In this document: positions 9,434 to 19,063 of the stretch, piece by piece | Layout of the letters: every line of letters begins with the position of its first letter | Position numbering within the stretch: position 1 is the first letter of the stretch | Assembly: GCA_950022655.1 (NCBI GenBank) | Contig: OX465580.1 | Location: 121,193,016-121,257,015 of the forward strand | DNA from: Alentia gelatinosa | Taxonomy: Eukaryota; Annelida; Polychaeta; Phyllodocida; Polynoidae | DNA: 64,000 nt | Direction: 5' to 3' | Notes under the pieces: model-generated | Database searches by the model: none | The model's input: the letters and a program-made list of their open reading frames with translations, nothing else | Told to the model about the DNA's origin: nothing | Program-made: the position numbers and the translations under genes

Positions 9434-11272
9434 ATGGCGACAGTGATCGAGCGACTCGTCATTCAGGGCTGCAACCCTCTGAGAGCTCCCCATTCTGTCA
9501 GGCGTAGTCCCCGCCCCAACCGCAAGAGGCACACTCCCGCCGCGACCCCTATCGGCCTGACCCCGGTTACTTGTGCCGTCGTCGCTCGACAGAGTGCGGT
9601 CAGGTCACTTCCGGCTGACCTATTGACTATATCCGGTCAGAGGGCCCCCACGCCTAGTGCCACCCATGCCGCTGTCTCCACGGCCAACGTGCCCGTGGAT
9701 GCAGCTGGGGCATTGACGGAGTCATCGACGCCAGAAGCGGCTACGGGGAGTACACCGGCTGACCCCATGCCCTCCTCAGCTGCCACGACGCCCATCGTAC
9801 GTAAGATGGAGTACCTGGCGCTTGTTCGGCAGGCGCGACAGGGGATGACCATCATGGATGCGGGTTCTACGTCCCAGCGGCCGGCGGCTGCCAGGGACAA
9901 GTTTGTCATCGAGGGAAGGACGATGGGGAACCGATCACCTACTGTGTCCTCGTGCCAGACCTCGGTCTCCTCACGCCGAGGCTACAAGAAGACGCGGTTC
10001 ACTGCGCATGACCTTGCCCCGGATTCCCACACCTACAGCGACTCGGACGTGTCCTCCATTAGCGACCGACCGGACGGACATGTGGATAACTTCCGGCTCT
10101 TCCGGCAGCCTCATCGACGAGGTGCGAGTAGCATCCGGAGCGTGTGTAGCGACAGCAGCTTCCGGAGTCCCCAGCTGCCGACCTTGACGCGCGGGTCGTC
10201 GGAGCCGGGAGGTTTTGGAGGCGCGGGTGGATGGCGGAGGTCTAGGGGTCGGCAGACGGCTGACAGCGACATCTCCATGTCCGAGAGCGCTGAGTTGACG
10301 GCCATGGCTGACCACCTGCTGTTGGCGCGCCAGAGGAGGACCTCCACGGCTCCCGACAAGCACCAACACCACCCGAGATCCCCGGCGCCATCGACGACCT
10401 TGACAAAAACCACGCCAAGACCCGTGAGTCACGCTGCGGAGCTGAGAGCGTGTCTCAACGTCGCCGCCCAGCCTACGTCATCGTCGAATGGTGACGTCAC
10501 CCGGACGATGTCGCCGAGGCACCAACAGAAGAACCCGGGGTCGTCCTCCGAGGGCGCTCTGCTTTACAAACGCCACAAACTGATGGAGAAGATAGCGAAA
10601 GGAACGCCCGGGAAGGCTAAAGGAACGCCGGTGAAGTACACATTTACATCGGTCAGCAGTTACTTGAACTATAATAGAATAGTTAGGGGTACGCCCTCCG
10701 GTCCCCTGCCACAGCCCGCCCAGCAAGCAGGATTCAGGAAGACGACGCCGCGCGCCCCGGGCCCCACACCGGATCTCAGTCCCCGCAAAATGGCCGACGC
10801 GGCAGTTCCGGTGGTGGTTCCGGTGGTGTTATCAGAAGGACCAGCGTCCCTGAAACGCAGCTCGACGTACAAACACAACGCGACGGTTATCACCGACTTG
10901 GATGAGTACTTCATGATCAAAACACCGCGCTTCGACCACAAACCTAAACCCTCTTCCATGGGTGGCAACGCCATGCTTGTTCGTCGAGGTAGTGATGGTG
11001 TCAGCAGGAACTACCTCTCAGAGGTCGCCGGAAGGCCGCCGCCGCCGCTCGCACCCCAGGCGCCGATGGAGATGCTCCCAGCCGCCGGAAAACCCGATCA
11101 GAGGCAAAGTGTGGTAAAAGATGAGAAAGCTGAATCGGCGAAGGCGGTGACGTCGGTGGTAGGGCCTCATGCCAGCACGGTAACAGTTCATGTTCAGAAG
11201 ACCAAGACCCAACGCGTGGTGTCAGTTCCGTCAGCAGACAGCGAACACTGGACGGGCGTCGTCACGTCATGA
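9434..11272 (+). CDS. Uncharacterised disordered Ser/Pro/Thr/Arg-rich protein (612 aa)
   Basis: I do not recognise the family. The frame is long and GC-rich in otherwise AT-rich DNA, which argues for a real gene. A polypyrimidine tract and CAG acceptor end at 9351. The ATG at 9434 is the first after an in-frame TGA at 9416 and has a good context (ACAATGG). The protein is low-complexity and likely disordered. An N-terminal basic stretch (SPRPNRKRH, about residues 25-33) could be a nuclear signal. Four TP sites cluster at about 388-440 (KGTPGK, KGTPVK, RGTPSG, KTTPR). A proline run (PPPPLAPQAP) lies near 534. There is no signal peptide or membrane segment. SP/TP sites followed by basic residues suggest proline-directed phosphorylation (inference), as in cytoskeletal or nuclear scaffold proteins. 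The coding part appears to be a single exon. No clear polyadenylation signal follows before the next transposon piece. Confidence 0.75.
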   Translation: MATVIERLVIQGCNPLRAPHSVRRSPRPNRKRHTPAATPIGLTPVTCAVVARQSAVRSLPADLLTISGQRAPTPSATHAAVSTANVPVDAAGALTESSTPEAATGSTPADPMPSSAATTPIVRKMEYLALVRQARQGMTIMDAGSTSQRPAAARDKFVIEGRTMGNRSPTVSSCQTSVSSRRGYKKTRFTAHDLAPDSHTYSDSDVSSISDRPDGHVDNFRLFRQPHRRGASSIRSVCSDSSFRSPQLPTLTRGSSEPGGFGGAGGWRRSRGRQTADSDISMSESAELTAMADHLLLARQRRTSTAPDKHQHHPRSPAPSTTLTKTTPRPVSHAAELRACLNVAAQPTSSSNGDVTRTMSPRHQQKNPGSSSEGALLYKRHKLMEKIAKGTPGKAKGTPVKYTFTSVSSYLNYNRIVRGTPSGPLPQPAQQAGFRKTTPRAPGPTPDLSPRKMADAAVPVVVPVVLSEGPASLKRSSTYKHNATVITDLDEYFMIKTPRFDHKPKPSSMGGNAMLVRRGSDGVSRNYLSEVAGRPPPPLAPQAPMEMLPAAGKPDQRQSVVKDEKAESAKAVTSVVGPHASTVTVHVQKTKTQRVVSVPSADSEHWTGVVTS

Positions 11273-11404
11273 CTGGCGGAGTGACTGACACGCATCACTG
11301 CTCCCAGATTTATATTTTTTTGATTTTTTTTTATTGAGCAAAAAAGTGATAATACAGGCTCTAGCCGTCTTCTGCATATCAGGTTTTCATCAGGCTACAT
11401 CAAG

Positions 11405-11469
11405 AATCGTTACAAGTCACTACAGTAATCGTTACAAGTCACTACAGTAATCGTTACAAGTCACTACAG
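11405..11469. repeat. Tandem repeat, three copies of a 22-bp unit
   Basis: The unit AATCGTTACAAGTCACTACAG plus one base is repeated head to tail almost perfectly. It sits just downstream of the 612-codon gene. There are no spacers, so it is not a CRISPR array. Confidence 0.9.
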
Positions 11470-11508
11470 ATGGGGCCCCTTGAATAAATTAGGGTCGAAC
11501 ATGAAGAC
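11470..11508. repeat. Orphan end of a GGGGCCC-type inverted-repeat element
   Basis: GGGGCCCCTTGAATAAATTA followed by GGGTCGAACATGAAGACC closely matches the end of the element at 58627-58846 read inward (GGGGCCCGTTTAATAATCTA...CATGAAGACC). No partner end was found, so this looks like a truncated copy. Confidence 0.5.
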
Positions 11509-11745
11509 CTAATTTGATTCATTACTCACCTGATACAGAGTCTCCATGATAAGTTTATCATGGAGCCTACAGATCGCGACTGAGGAGAATGCGGAAAGCC
11601 GTATTCTCCTAGAAGAATACGGCCTTTTCGGCCACCTGACGGGCATTATAGGAACTATTTTATACAAACAATGCACGACGCTTCCGTCGAATTTCTAATT
11701 ATTTACACGATTGGCTAATAATTAGTCGAAAGATTAGTAATAGAT
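11509..11745. other. Non-coding with a short hairpin
   Basis: A hairpin at about 11580-11635 pairs GCCGTATTCTCCT-like and AGAATACGGC-like arms. It may belong to a decayed non-autonomous element. No gene. Confidence 0.35.
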
Positions 11746-11893
11746 ACAATATTACCATGATTTGGATCTGTTTGGTCGTATTCACCTTGTTGTTGACTCT
11801 ACGCAATACTCCTCGCTATTGCGCGGCGTATTACTACGCGTCAACTTCGCGGAGAATACGACCACGCAGATCCAGATCATGGTAATATTGTGT
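11746..11893. mobile_element. Near-perfect 148-bp palindrome (foldback MITE)
   Basis: Arms of about 50 bp: the left arm starts CAATATTACCATGATTTGGA and continues through GGTCGTATTC. The right arm is its inverse and ends ATCATGGTAATATTG. The centre, about 45 bp, holds a second small inverted repeat (TACGCAATACTCC / GGCGTATTACTACG). No coding capacity. The overlapping 76-codon frame is an artefact. Confidence 0.75.
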
Positions 11894-12620
11894 ATGTACG
11901 CCAAGGAGACCCAGGGATGGTGTGGATTAACTTTCTTCAACACTCATGGTCGACCTTTGGTCAGGAAGGACTATCTTAGTGAACGAGCTTGAATTTCATT
12001 AAATGATAGCCCCTCGTAAGAGGTCCCCTTGTACCATGTACTTTCGTCGACATAAGTTATCAAACAGGTCCCCCTCTCCACGAACTGTTGATATGGGCTT
12101 TTCACTTGACGATTAAATGGGCACTGATTAGTTGAGCACTGTACAAAAGTCGGTCGTTGGTTCTCCTTGTAAAACGTATCCCGAATGATCGGTGAACCCC
12201 AAAGCACGCAAACCACTTCCATCTCATGACTGATTATCATTGCGCAGTTGGGTGGTACCGTATTGCATTATGTGTGAGAGAAAATTCATTAACCTATAAT
12301 TTCTATGCCAATCTCTACCTGCCGATAATTTGACAAAATGTGGTAAATAGCCGTCGGGTGGTGTTGAATGCCATGATCGATGGCAGATCGTGAGGTGGAA
12401 AACCAGCATGAACACATTGCTTATTGATTCTCACTATCAAACTATAAAGAGCGTAGACTTTAAGTTTCTCAGGAGATACAACGTTCGTGTACAACGTGCG
12501 GTCCTTCACATCGCTCGAAAGTAGTGTGACACTTTTAAACTTGGTTCTTTAGAGCATTGTTGCACATATAAGGTGAACAAATCTTTTGAGATCAGAAGGC
12601 CCAAGCTATGAAGTACAATG
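11894..12620. other. Non-coding; weak CACCTGACGAC-type motifs
   Basis: Motifs resembling the CACCTGACGA palindrome family occur at about 12103 (CACTTGACGATT) and 12348-12400 (GCCGTCGGGTGG ... CGTGAGGTGG). Short minus-strand frames show no domain. Confidence 0.4.
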
Positions 12621-12902
12621 ATATCAAGAAATGTCACAAAATTCCATATGATTGTTTAGATGGCGTGAGTTGACTTCCCGGGATAATTTCACGAAGTGGA
12701 GCTGAGTGATATCTGTAATAGAAGACAATGAATGCCGTGTAAACAATTTAATGAAATTGAGTGACATTTAGATTTTATCCTACCCTGTCACGTGTTTTAA
12801 CTTCAAATGTCATGCGTGTCATATGGATACTTTATGGCATAATCATGGCATAGAGTAACACGAGGTTAAATCTATGGAGATTTATATGAGGGCTAGAATA
12901 AA
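12621..12902 (-). mobile_element. Dual-hairpin element, subfamily B, copy 2
   Basis: This is the reverse orientation of the copy at 1216-1492. It shares the block ATATGATTGTTTA, the internal TTTAGATTTTATCCTACCC (about 12768-12786) and an end reading TATGAGGGCTAGAATA at 12900. Two hairpin modules, no coding capacity. Confidence 0.75.
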
Positions 12903-13919
12903 GGCTTCTTTCCATTCTGGCTATGATTTGACTACATTTTCCTCTGCTGAGAATGGAAGTTAGTCGTGCTGATTCACAATCTAAATCAGTTGTATCTGAA
13001 TCATCTGAGAAGAACTAATGTCAAAATGTTCGACTGGGTATAACTCACACGTAAGGCTCAGGCTGAGGTCTTCATAGTTAAAACCAAACTATCTTTTCGT
13101 ATCCACACCAGAAACTTCGAATAACGAATAATACATTGTGTCAGTTAATTAACCAATTGGATGGTACGTTTCATAATTATATACATAGACTTACAAACAC
13201 CGATGCATATTACGAGAAAATATAAAAGATTGGTGAAGATTGTTCTCATCTTTGTCTATGGTGAGGAGAGGGAAGACATTGCATACCGACGACAGAGGAC
13301 ATGGATATATATATATATATATTAACGACAATCGAAAGGCGTTCCTGTATATTGAGATCTCCAATTTCGTACTATACTCTTTTAATTAAGAATAAAAATG
13401 ATAGTAAATTCGTCTCGTTTTTCTTGTCAATATAGACCTTTCGTGTAATTGAGAATGCGCGGAATGTGGCATTGGCTTTAAAAAGATATTGGATAAGTTA
13501 AATTGAAAATCAAGATTAATCTATTTTGCTGAATATTATATATGATGACCTCTAAGTGTTGTAGAACACATGTTTGATTTTAATGAGAGGGGTCACCGCC
13601 TGTTAGCTTTTAATTCAAAGATTGATATATGAAATTTCCTCACAGAACACAACAACTTCTAGTTCACCATCCTTGTCGAAGAAAACCCTGCTTTTCACTA
13701 CATTTTCTATATCGATCGAATAAGGTAAGGTAGGCTTACTTGCTTCTTCGGTTAGGTCAACTAGATAATGCTACATTCAATTAATTGTGTATTTAGATAA
13801 GTCAGAAAAGTTTGAACCGATAATAGATATTTGAATATTACTAGATGGCACCACTGGAAGTTGTAGGATTTACCTTTGATTCGACCTAGTGTTATTTAAC
13901 AGCCACCCATGATGCATAT
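12903..13919. other. Non-coding, nothing recognised
   Basis: AT-rich, with a short (TA)n run at 13306-13322. No gene-like frame or clear inverted repeat. Confidence 0.5.
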
Positions 13920-14135
13920 CACTTTATAATGATGAACCCAATATCTACGGACCTTTCACTGCAAAACAGATCCTTATCTACACATATAAAAACCCCGATA
14001 GAATATCTATTGGAAGTAAGTGTATGCTCGGCCACAATGTAGGGAGGGTTAATTTTCAGGCTAGGGCCACCACCTGACGACTTTTTGTATCCTGACTACA
14101 CAATTGGTGGGCATTTAGTCGTCAGGTGGACATCC
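13920..14135. repeat. CACCTGACGAC palindrome family, isolated copy
   Basis: The hairpin at about 14066-14130 has arms CCACCACCTGACGACT and AGTCGTCAGGTGG around about 38 bp. The 140 bp before it (ACTGCAAAACAG ... TTGGAAGTA ... GGGTTAATTTTCAGGCTAG) aligns with 41800-41945 in the array further along. This shows a shared repeat unit and not only a shared motif. Confidence 0.65.
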
Positions 14136-14577
14136 TACATCAGTTTTGCAACATGATCGTGGATGGTTGGATGTATTAAGATAGGGTAATATCAATGAGT
14201 AAAAGCTGTTTTGATACGGTGACAAAAATAAGGTACCCACAAGAATCAGAAAGATGATTGGCTTCCACCATTATTACTACAGTTTTGAGGAGTGCAGAAC
14301 AGCAACCAACTGACTATAGTACTTAGAAGCATGCAAAAAGTTTATTCTGAGATGAACAAGAATATATGACGTTCTTAATTCATATCTATTCGATCCCTAT
14401 CAATTTGTATACTGCAATAATAATAATTCTATGAATCAAAAAGAAAATACTCAGATACTGAAACAAATATTTTTGCAGATTACTGGCAAATTAAGGAGCA
14501 AAATCTGGAAAATCTAAACTGTAGGTTAATAATATTTGAAGAACACCAGAGGTCACTTCAAAATGCTACCACATCTG
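14136..14577. other. Non-coding, nothing recognised
   Basis: AT-rich sequence with no recognisable feature. Confidence 0.5.
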
Positions 14578-15300
14578 GGCCCTGTTTTTCAGTCATGACA
14601 ATCGTTATGGGCGACGTGTTTTTGCCGTCAGTGTTCGATAGACACGACACTTTAGTGAATAGGCGATATGTCATGAGTCTAAGAGGCGTAGGGCAGCCAA
14701 ACGTGTTTTTCAGTCACGACAATCGTGGGGTCACGTGATCGAAAATGTCGCCCAAAGTGTCGTCCGTTCATGACACCTATGGACATGTCGTAGAGAATGC
14801 GCAACTTCACTTTCCGTGGGAATAAAGCGATGAAATTTTAACACGAGTAAGGTACATATAACACCTATAATCGTCCCAAATATGAAGAAAATCAACTGCA
14901 TCGTTCCGAAGTTATAGGCGTTTGAATTTCGTCATAGCAATCGTCTGCTCTGGTGGCCAGTGTACTTTCCCGACGCCTCCGATAACTTCGGAACGGTGCA
15001 GCCGATTTTCTTCATATTTGGTACGATTATAGGTTATATGTATCCCTTACTCGTGGCTTCATGGCTTAACCCGTCGGGAAGTGGAGAAATCCTCTATATA
15101 GGCACAGTGATGTGTTATAGAACCTAAGACAGTTCTATACTTGTCGTGACGGCCGACAGTTTTAGCGGCGATCGTGAGTGGCGCACTACGATCGTGTCTA
15201 TAGAACAGCGGCCATTTTGTGTCTTCTAGAATGTCGTGGAATCGCTGGACAATCGTACGGTATCGTTGCCCGACGATGTCGTTACTGAAAAACAGGGCCC
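14578..15300. mobile_element. 723-bp inverted-repeat element with GGGCCCTGTTTTTCAGT ends
   Basis: The left end GGGCCCTGTTTTTCAGTCAT is mirrored by the right end ATGTCGTTACTGAAAAACAG then GGCCC. An inner inverted repeat of about 80 bp pairs 14850-14925 with 14975-15055: AAATATGAAGAAAATC plus TTCCGAAGTTAT against the inverse. A second copy of the end motif, GTGTTTTTCAGTCACGACAA, lies inside at 14703. No transposase frame. A block inside (CTTCATATTTGG.ACGATTATAGG) is also found in the smaller element at 53471-53771. Confidence 0.75.
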
Positions 15301-15912
15301 TGAAATCAAACCTTGAGATACCTAGACGGTTTTCAAAAGCTTACTTTTGTCTAAAAGCGCACAATTCAGTTGCATATCTACCCTATTTTTGCTAACCCTA
15401 ACCTAATTCTGGCATTCTCATGTTTTACGTGAGATACTCTACCATGAGATAAGGGTTATCAAACTTGGATTGCAGACATGATGAATGATACGCTAGCTGA
15501 TTATAAGTCAATACCGTAATATCCATCAAATATTGGGCCTTCTGTGATGTTGGATATCAAAGAGCACTCCAGCTGGTGATAGGTTTCGCTCATATATCAT
15601 AGCACATTAATCAAGAAATGCATTGTAACCGTGAATGGTGCGCTGCCTGCTGTTGGTAGCTCCATCCAAGGGCAGCCTATTTTATTGACAATCAGACCAT
15701 CACCATTCAGCATACGTTATCCGATTACGATCTACGGTTGTGTGGGCGTCGCCAATGCTTCTGTCGGACCTCCTCAAGGTATTCAAGTGGCCATCTCTTC
15801 TGGTATTGACGCTATCTTCTTGACAGATCATACCATATCACCCTTCCCTGTTTCCTGTCCAATTCACCGTCCTTGTATCAATTGTACTGCCTCGGTTTGA
15901 GTGTTCTCTATC
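15301..15912. other. Non-coding; one unassigned 89-codon frame
   Basis: The frame at 15631-15900 begins at GTG, not ATG, and ends at TGA just before the next element. Its amino-acid mix (Ile/Pro/Ser/Val, several Cys near the end) looks less random than most frames here, but I recognise no domain and no splice sites that would make a convincing exon. Confidence 0.35.
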
Positions 15913-16168
15913 TTATTATCCTACCCCTAATAAAAAAAACCGCATAGGCTTAACATGGGATTTGTTTATGTCACGAGTGTGACATAAAGTGTTGTTTATG
16001 CCACTACTTTCTGATACTGAAAAAATATAGGAACAGAGTAGGATAAAATCTAGACGCCACTCGTTTGAGTTTGAGTTTATTCATGCCACGCATTTTGTTG
16101 GCTCCATAATTTCACTCGTCTTCGACTCGTGAAATTACGGAGCCAACAAAAACTCGTGACGTCTCTTG
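15913..16168 (+). mobile_element. Dual-hairpin element, subfamily A, copy 2
   Basis: Left module: TTATCCTACCCCTAATAAAA ... GTAGGATAAAATC, with an internal perfect palindrome TTTATGTCAC/GTGACATAAA at about 15966-15989. Right module: a hairpin starting GACGCCACTCGTTTGAG. Its loop is about GTCTTCGAC at 16113, where GAAATTACGGAGCCAACAAA mirrors TTTGTTGGCTCCATAATTTC. It ends GTGACGTCTCTT. Confidence 0.85.
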
Positions 16169-18394
16169 ATACTCCTTCATGTATTGAGTTTAATATATGC
16201 AATTAGATATTCAGCAGTGGTTTTACTCGCGGCTTCACCGTCTACTAGGAACATTCTTTCCCCTTCGTCTGGCGTACATTCGCGCTAATTTCCCGTTTCC
16301 GATGATGGGCCCCTAGAATAAAAAGCTTGGTGCTGCGAAGAAGCGTGATATCCAACCTTCACTGACCATAATATCACCACTGCGCCTTCCTGTACCTATC
16401 GTCATTAAAAAAACTCATAACGTTGTCGCTCCATACAATAATTCCAATATTGTATCGCTGGTGTATTAAAAAACCATCATTCACACAAAGCATAGTTTGA
16501 TAACCTGGTAACCCATTGACCTTTGGAGTAGGGACAAAACTGCTGTCTAATAATATCCAATGAAAAAACTGTTAAAGGCCCTATGACACTAGCGTAAAAT
16601 CCGTTTGTTTTTAATACATTTACGCACGTTTACCTTTATTTACAATCTAAGTGGTAATGGGTAAAATTTAGAGCTAGGTAAATAAGTCACATAACGCAGA
16701 GCAACGTTATGCAATAAACAGCTATTGCCTGGTGGCCAACATTATCTGATACGTATGACATAATTGAATATACCTAGTTTTTACCTGGCGCCGACGTCAA
16801 CAATCTTATGCCAGTTTGACTTTGGCATTACAAAGATAACATGACTTATTTCATATCACATGACACTTATAGGTCGTGGACTTGGACGGAACTCGAAAAT
16901 ACTAAAAACGTAATTGGGTTTTGTGATATGAAAGTACACATGTACGTGTTGACCATGGTGATGAGGGATGCACACGAGCCTGGCTTGGTCTTCAGTCGGC
17001 CTGACATGGTGTACTGATAGATGGTCCCTCTGAGCAGCTCAGCCCCGCTGTTTATTGAGCCTTTGTTATACGTGATGGGCAAACTGGGGCAATTTCCGCC
17101 AGCGATCTGTCACTTGTGAGTCTTTACATGCACCGGCGCGCACACCCATAGAAACATGGTGGATTGTTATGGGATTTGTAAGTCTATAGTGGTCAATGTT
17201 TGCAGGATTAATTGTGTTTCGGTGAGTTGCCCTTCATCTAGGATGGATGGATTGAACGTTGCAGAAAACCAAATACAATAGGGATACTATTGCAACTCAT
17301 GTGATATCAAAAATCGTCTCATGTAGTTTTGAAAGGTGGCGAATTTTTTTTCTTCTAATTCATGTCTTGAGATGTTTCTCCATTTAATTAAGTTAGTGGA
17401 GAAACTAGGTCACAATAGCACCATTCAAATAGGTAGAGTCAAAAAGGGTCCGTCTATGCAGTCATGTAGTGCGCAAAAGTGAGGGGGTTGGGTAATTTGG
17501 GAATTTTGCCTACATTACTACGAACATGCGACGATTGTAAAAATAATTGCATTGTTGTCAATATTTCATTTTCGGATGCTATTTAGTCAGAGGAAGACTA
17601 AAATATATATTGGTAACAAAGCTCAATGGTAGATCATATTGGTCGGGAGATCAACTTTATCGTCCATGGATGACAAATTAGATGTAAGAATCTGAAGAGA
17701 AATGGTGTGATTACTTGTATTGTATTAGAAAGGGATATATTATCCTTTCACAGTACACAATATTGTTATGTAATAAAAATATAATAGCAGATACCTAGAA
17801 TAAAGAGATTCGTGTTGCCTGTACGTATCATCAACTCCATTTCGTAATATAGTCCTGTGACTGTCACTATGAAAAACACCTTCACTGGTGAAAGATATAG
17901 TCGATGAATAAGATGATAAAAAAAATGTGAGTCGTAATGGGCACAATGCGGAAGGGCTTGGCGACCACCACGCCACCCGACAACTCGTTTTCACGCCATC
18001 TGGGCGATAGAGATACAACAATTCAGGGGCACATATTGAATGAGACAGGAGAAAATTCATTAGTTTTTTAATCGAATACAGATGGCACCAGAGTTAGAAC
18101 TGGTCTGACATCTGGTGATGTGGATCGCCATTTCCTATAGGTAGAAGAACAATGGGCGGGGCATGGTAGTGCCAGCAAAAAGTGATGCAATGTGCAGACG
18201 ATCCGCACTGGTGTGAGGGTCCGCGTAAAAAGAATTGCTAAAAGCCGTATTTTACGCGGCGATGCGCCTATGCGATTACGACACGATCTACAAAATTTCA
18301 GGAGCAACGTTTAGGCCCGCGGATTGCTCTTCTGCTCTGTCGTAAACGCTGAGCAACGGGCCTTAGGCGTCTTAGGAGAGCATTTGTGACGTCA
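16169..18394. other. Non-coding, mostly unassigned
   Basis: No convincing gene. Noted: a possible AAGGGTCC-type repeat at about 17445-17530 (GTCATGTAGTGCGC ... GCCTACATTACTACG), a small palindrome GTCCGCGTAAAA/TTTTACGCGGCG at about 18219-18260, a hairpin at about 18308-18370 (TTTAGGCCCG.../...CGGGCCTTAGG) and a CRE-type TGACGTCA at 18387. Confidence 0.45.
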
Positions 18395-18889
18395 TCAGAC
18401 CGCTCCCATCGCCGCCATGGCTTTGATATACTTTGAACCGCCCACCCACTTTACAGGTTTAAAAAAGAAAAATAAAGGACATGAGCGGTCTGTCTTAGCA
18501 TTCTCCCCTTCATTAGCCTGAAGCTGCTCTATGACTTTCTCCCAGCCTGCCGCCGCATCCAGGAGTGCCGTCTCGTTGTTTTCTCCCTTCTTTGGGTCAG
18601 CTGTGTTGCTCTTCTTTTCCTCTTCTTCGTTCTCCGAGGCTGTACTCTCCTCCTCGATGAACTCCGCAAACCTGCGGTTGCCTAGTGTAGCCAGTGCCTG
18701 CTGCAGCCTCCTAGCCTGTCCTGGGGGAACCAAGATTTCTTTCACATCCTGCTTCGTCATGATCATCAGGACATCGCAGTCTGCATAGTTGTCTTGAACG
18801 AGGACTTCCGTCATCTTTCGTTTGAGGCCTGACGCCTTGGCCCACGTGGTGAAGTCAAAGTCGGAGGCAGACTTTATTCTGTCTGCCAT
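18395..18889 (-). CDS. SAM-like domain protein with acidic tail (possible first exon)
   Basis: From the methionine at 18889 the frame is 164 codons. Residues 1-75 form a compact helical region (FDFTTWAKASGL, then TEVLVQDNYADCDVLMIM, then TKQDVKEILVPPGQARRL, then QQALATL). Its spacing is that of SAM-like domains: W...GL, then D/L-rich helices, then the L-x-x-GQ-x-x-L turn. Such domains are common in invertebrate gene models, many of them tied to retroelements. An acidic linker follows (EEESTASENEEEEKK). The last 30 residues are of doubtful coding quality. A possible donor, CCT|GTAAAG, at 18454 would end the exon there. The frame stays open upstream to a methionine at 19039, but a TATA box at 19055-19063 would start transcription about there, so I prefer 18889. 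It could be a host exon or a domesticated or retroelement gag-like exon. Confidence 0.5.
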   Translation of the reverse strand: MADRIKSASDFDFTTWAKASGLKRKMTEVLVQDNYADCDVLMIMTKQDVKEILVPPGQARRLQQALATLGNRRFAEFIEEESTASENEEEEKKSNTADPKKGENNETALLDAAAGWEKVIEQLQANEGENAKTDRSCPLFFFFKPVKWVGGSKYIKAMAAMGAV

Positions 18890-19029
18890 AGTGATGCTAA
18901 GAGCACAAAGCGGAGTGTGTGCTGACTGCGCGAGCACCAGAGAGCGAGTGACCGAGCCCTGGAGTGTCTGGTCTCGTCGGGACAGACCCTCAGCAAGTGG
19001 GGTGGAGGCACCCCCTCTCCCCTGAGACT

Positions 19030-19063
19030 TTTCTCCCATTTAAACCTATATATACTTTATATA
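19030..19063 (-). promoter_or_regulatory. TATA box for the SAM-like gene
   Basis: On the minus strand TATATAAAG lies at 19063-19055, roughly 170 bp upstream of the preferred start codon. Transcription would begin near 19030. The motif lies in an AT-rich stretch, so chance is possible. Confidence 0.35.

Noticed and set aside
9637..11212. Six antisense or alternative frames of 64-153 codons within the 612-codon gene
   Set aside because: They are shadows of a GC-rich coding exon; several start at non-ATG codons and none has a domain.
11405..11469. Regular 22-bp repeats, considered as CRISPR-like
   Set aside because: The copies are head to tail with no spacers, and the genome is eukaryotic.
15631..15900. 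89-codon frame considered as an exon
   Set aside because: GTG start, no clear splice sites, no recognised domain and no codon bias I can show. Left as a note.
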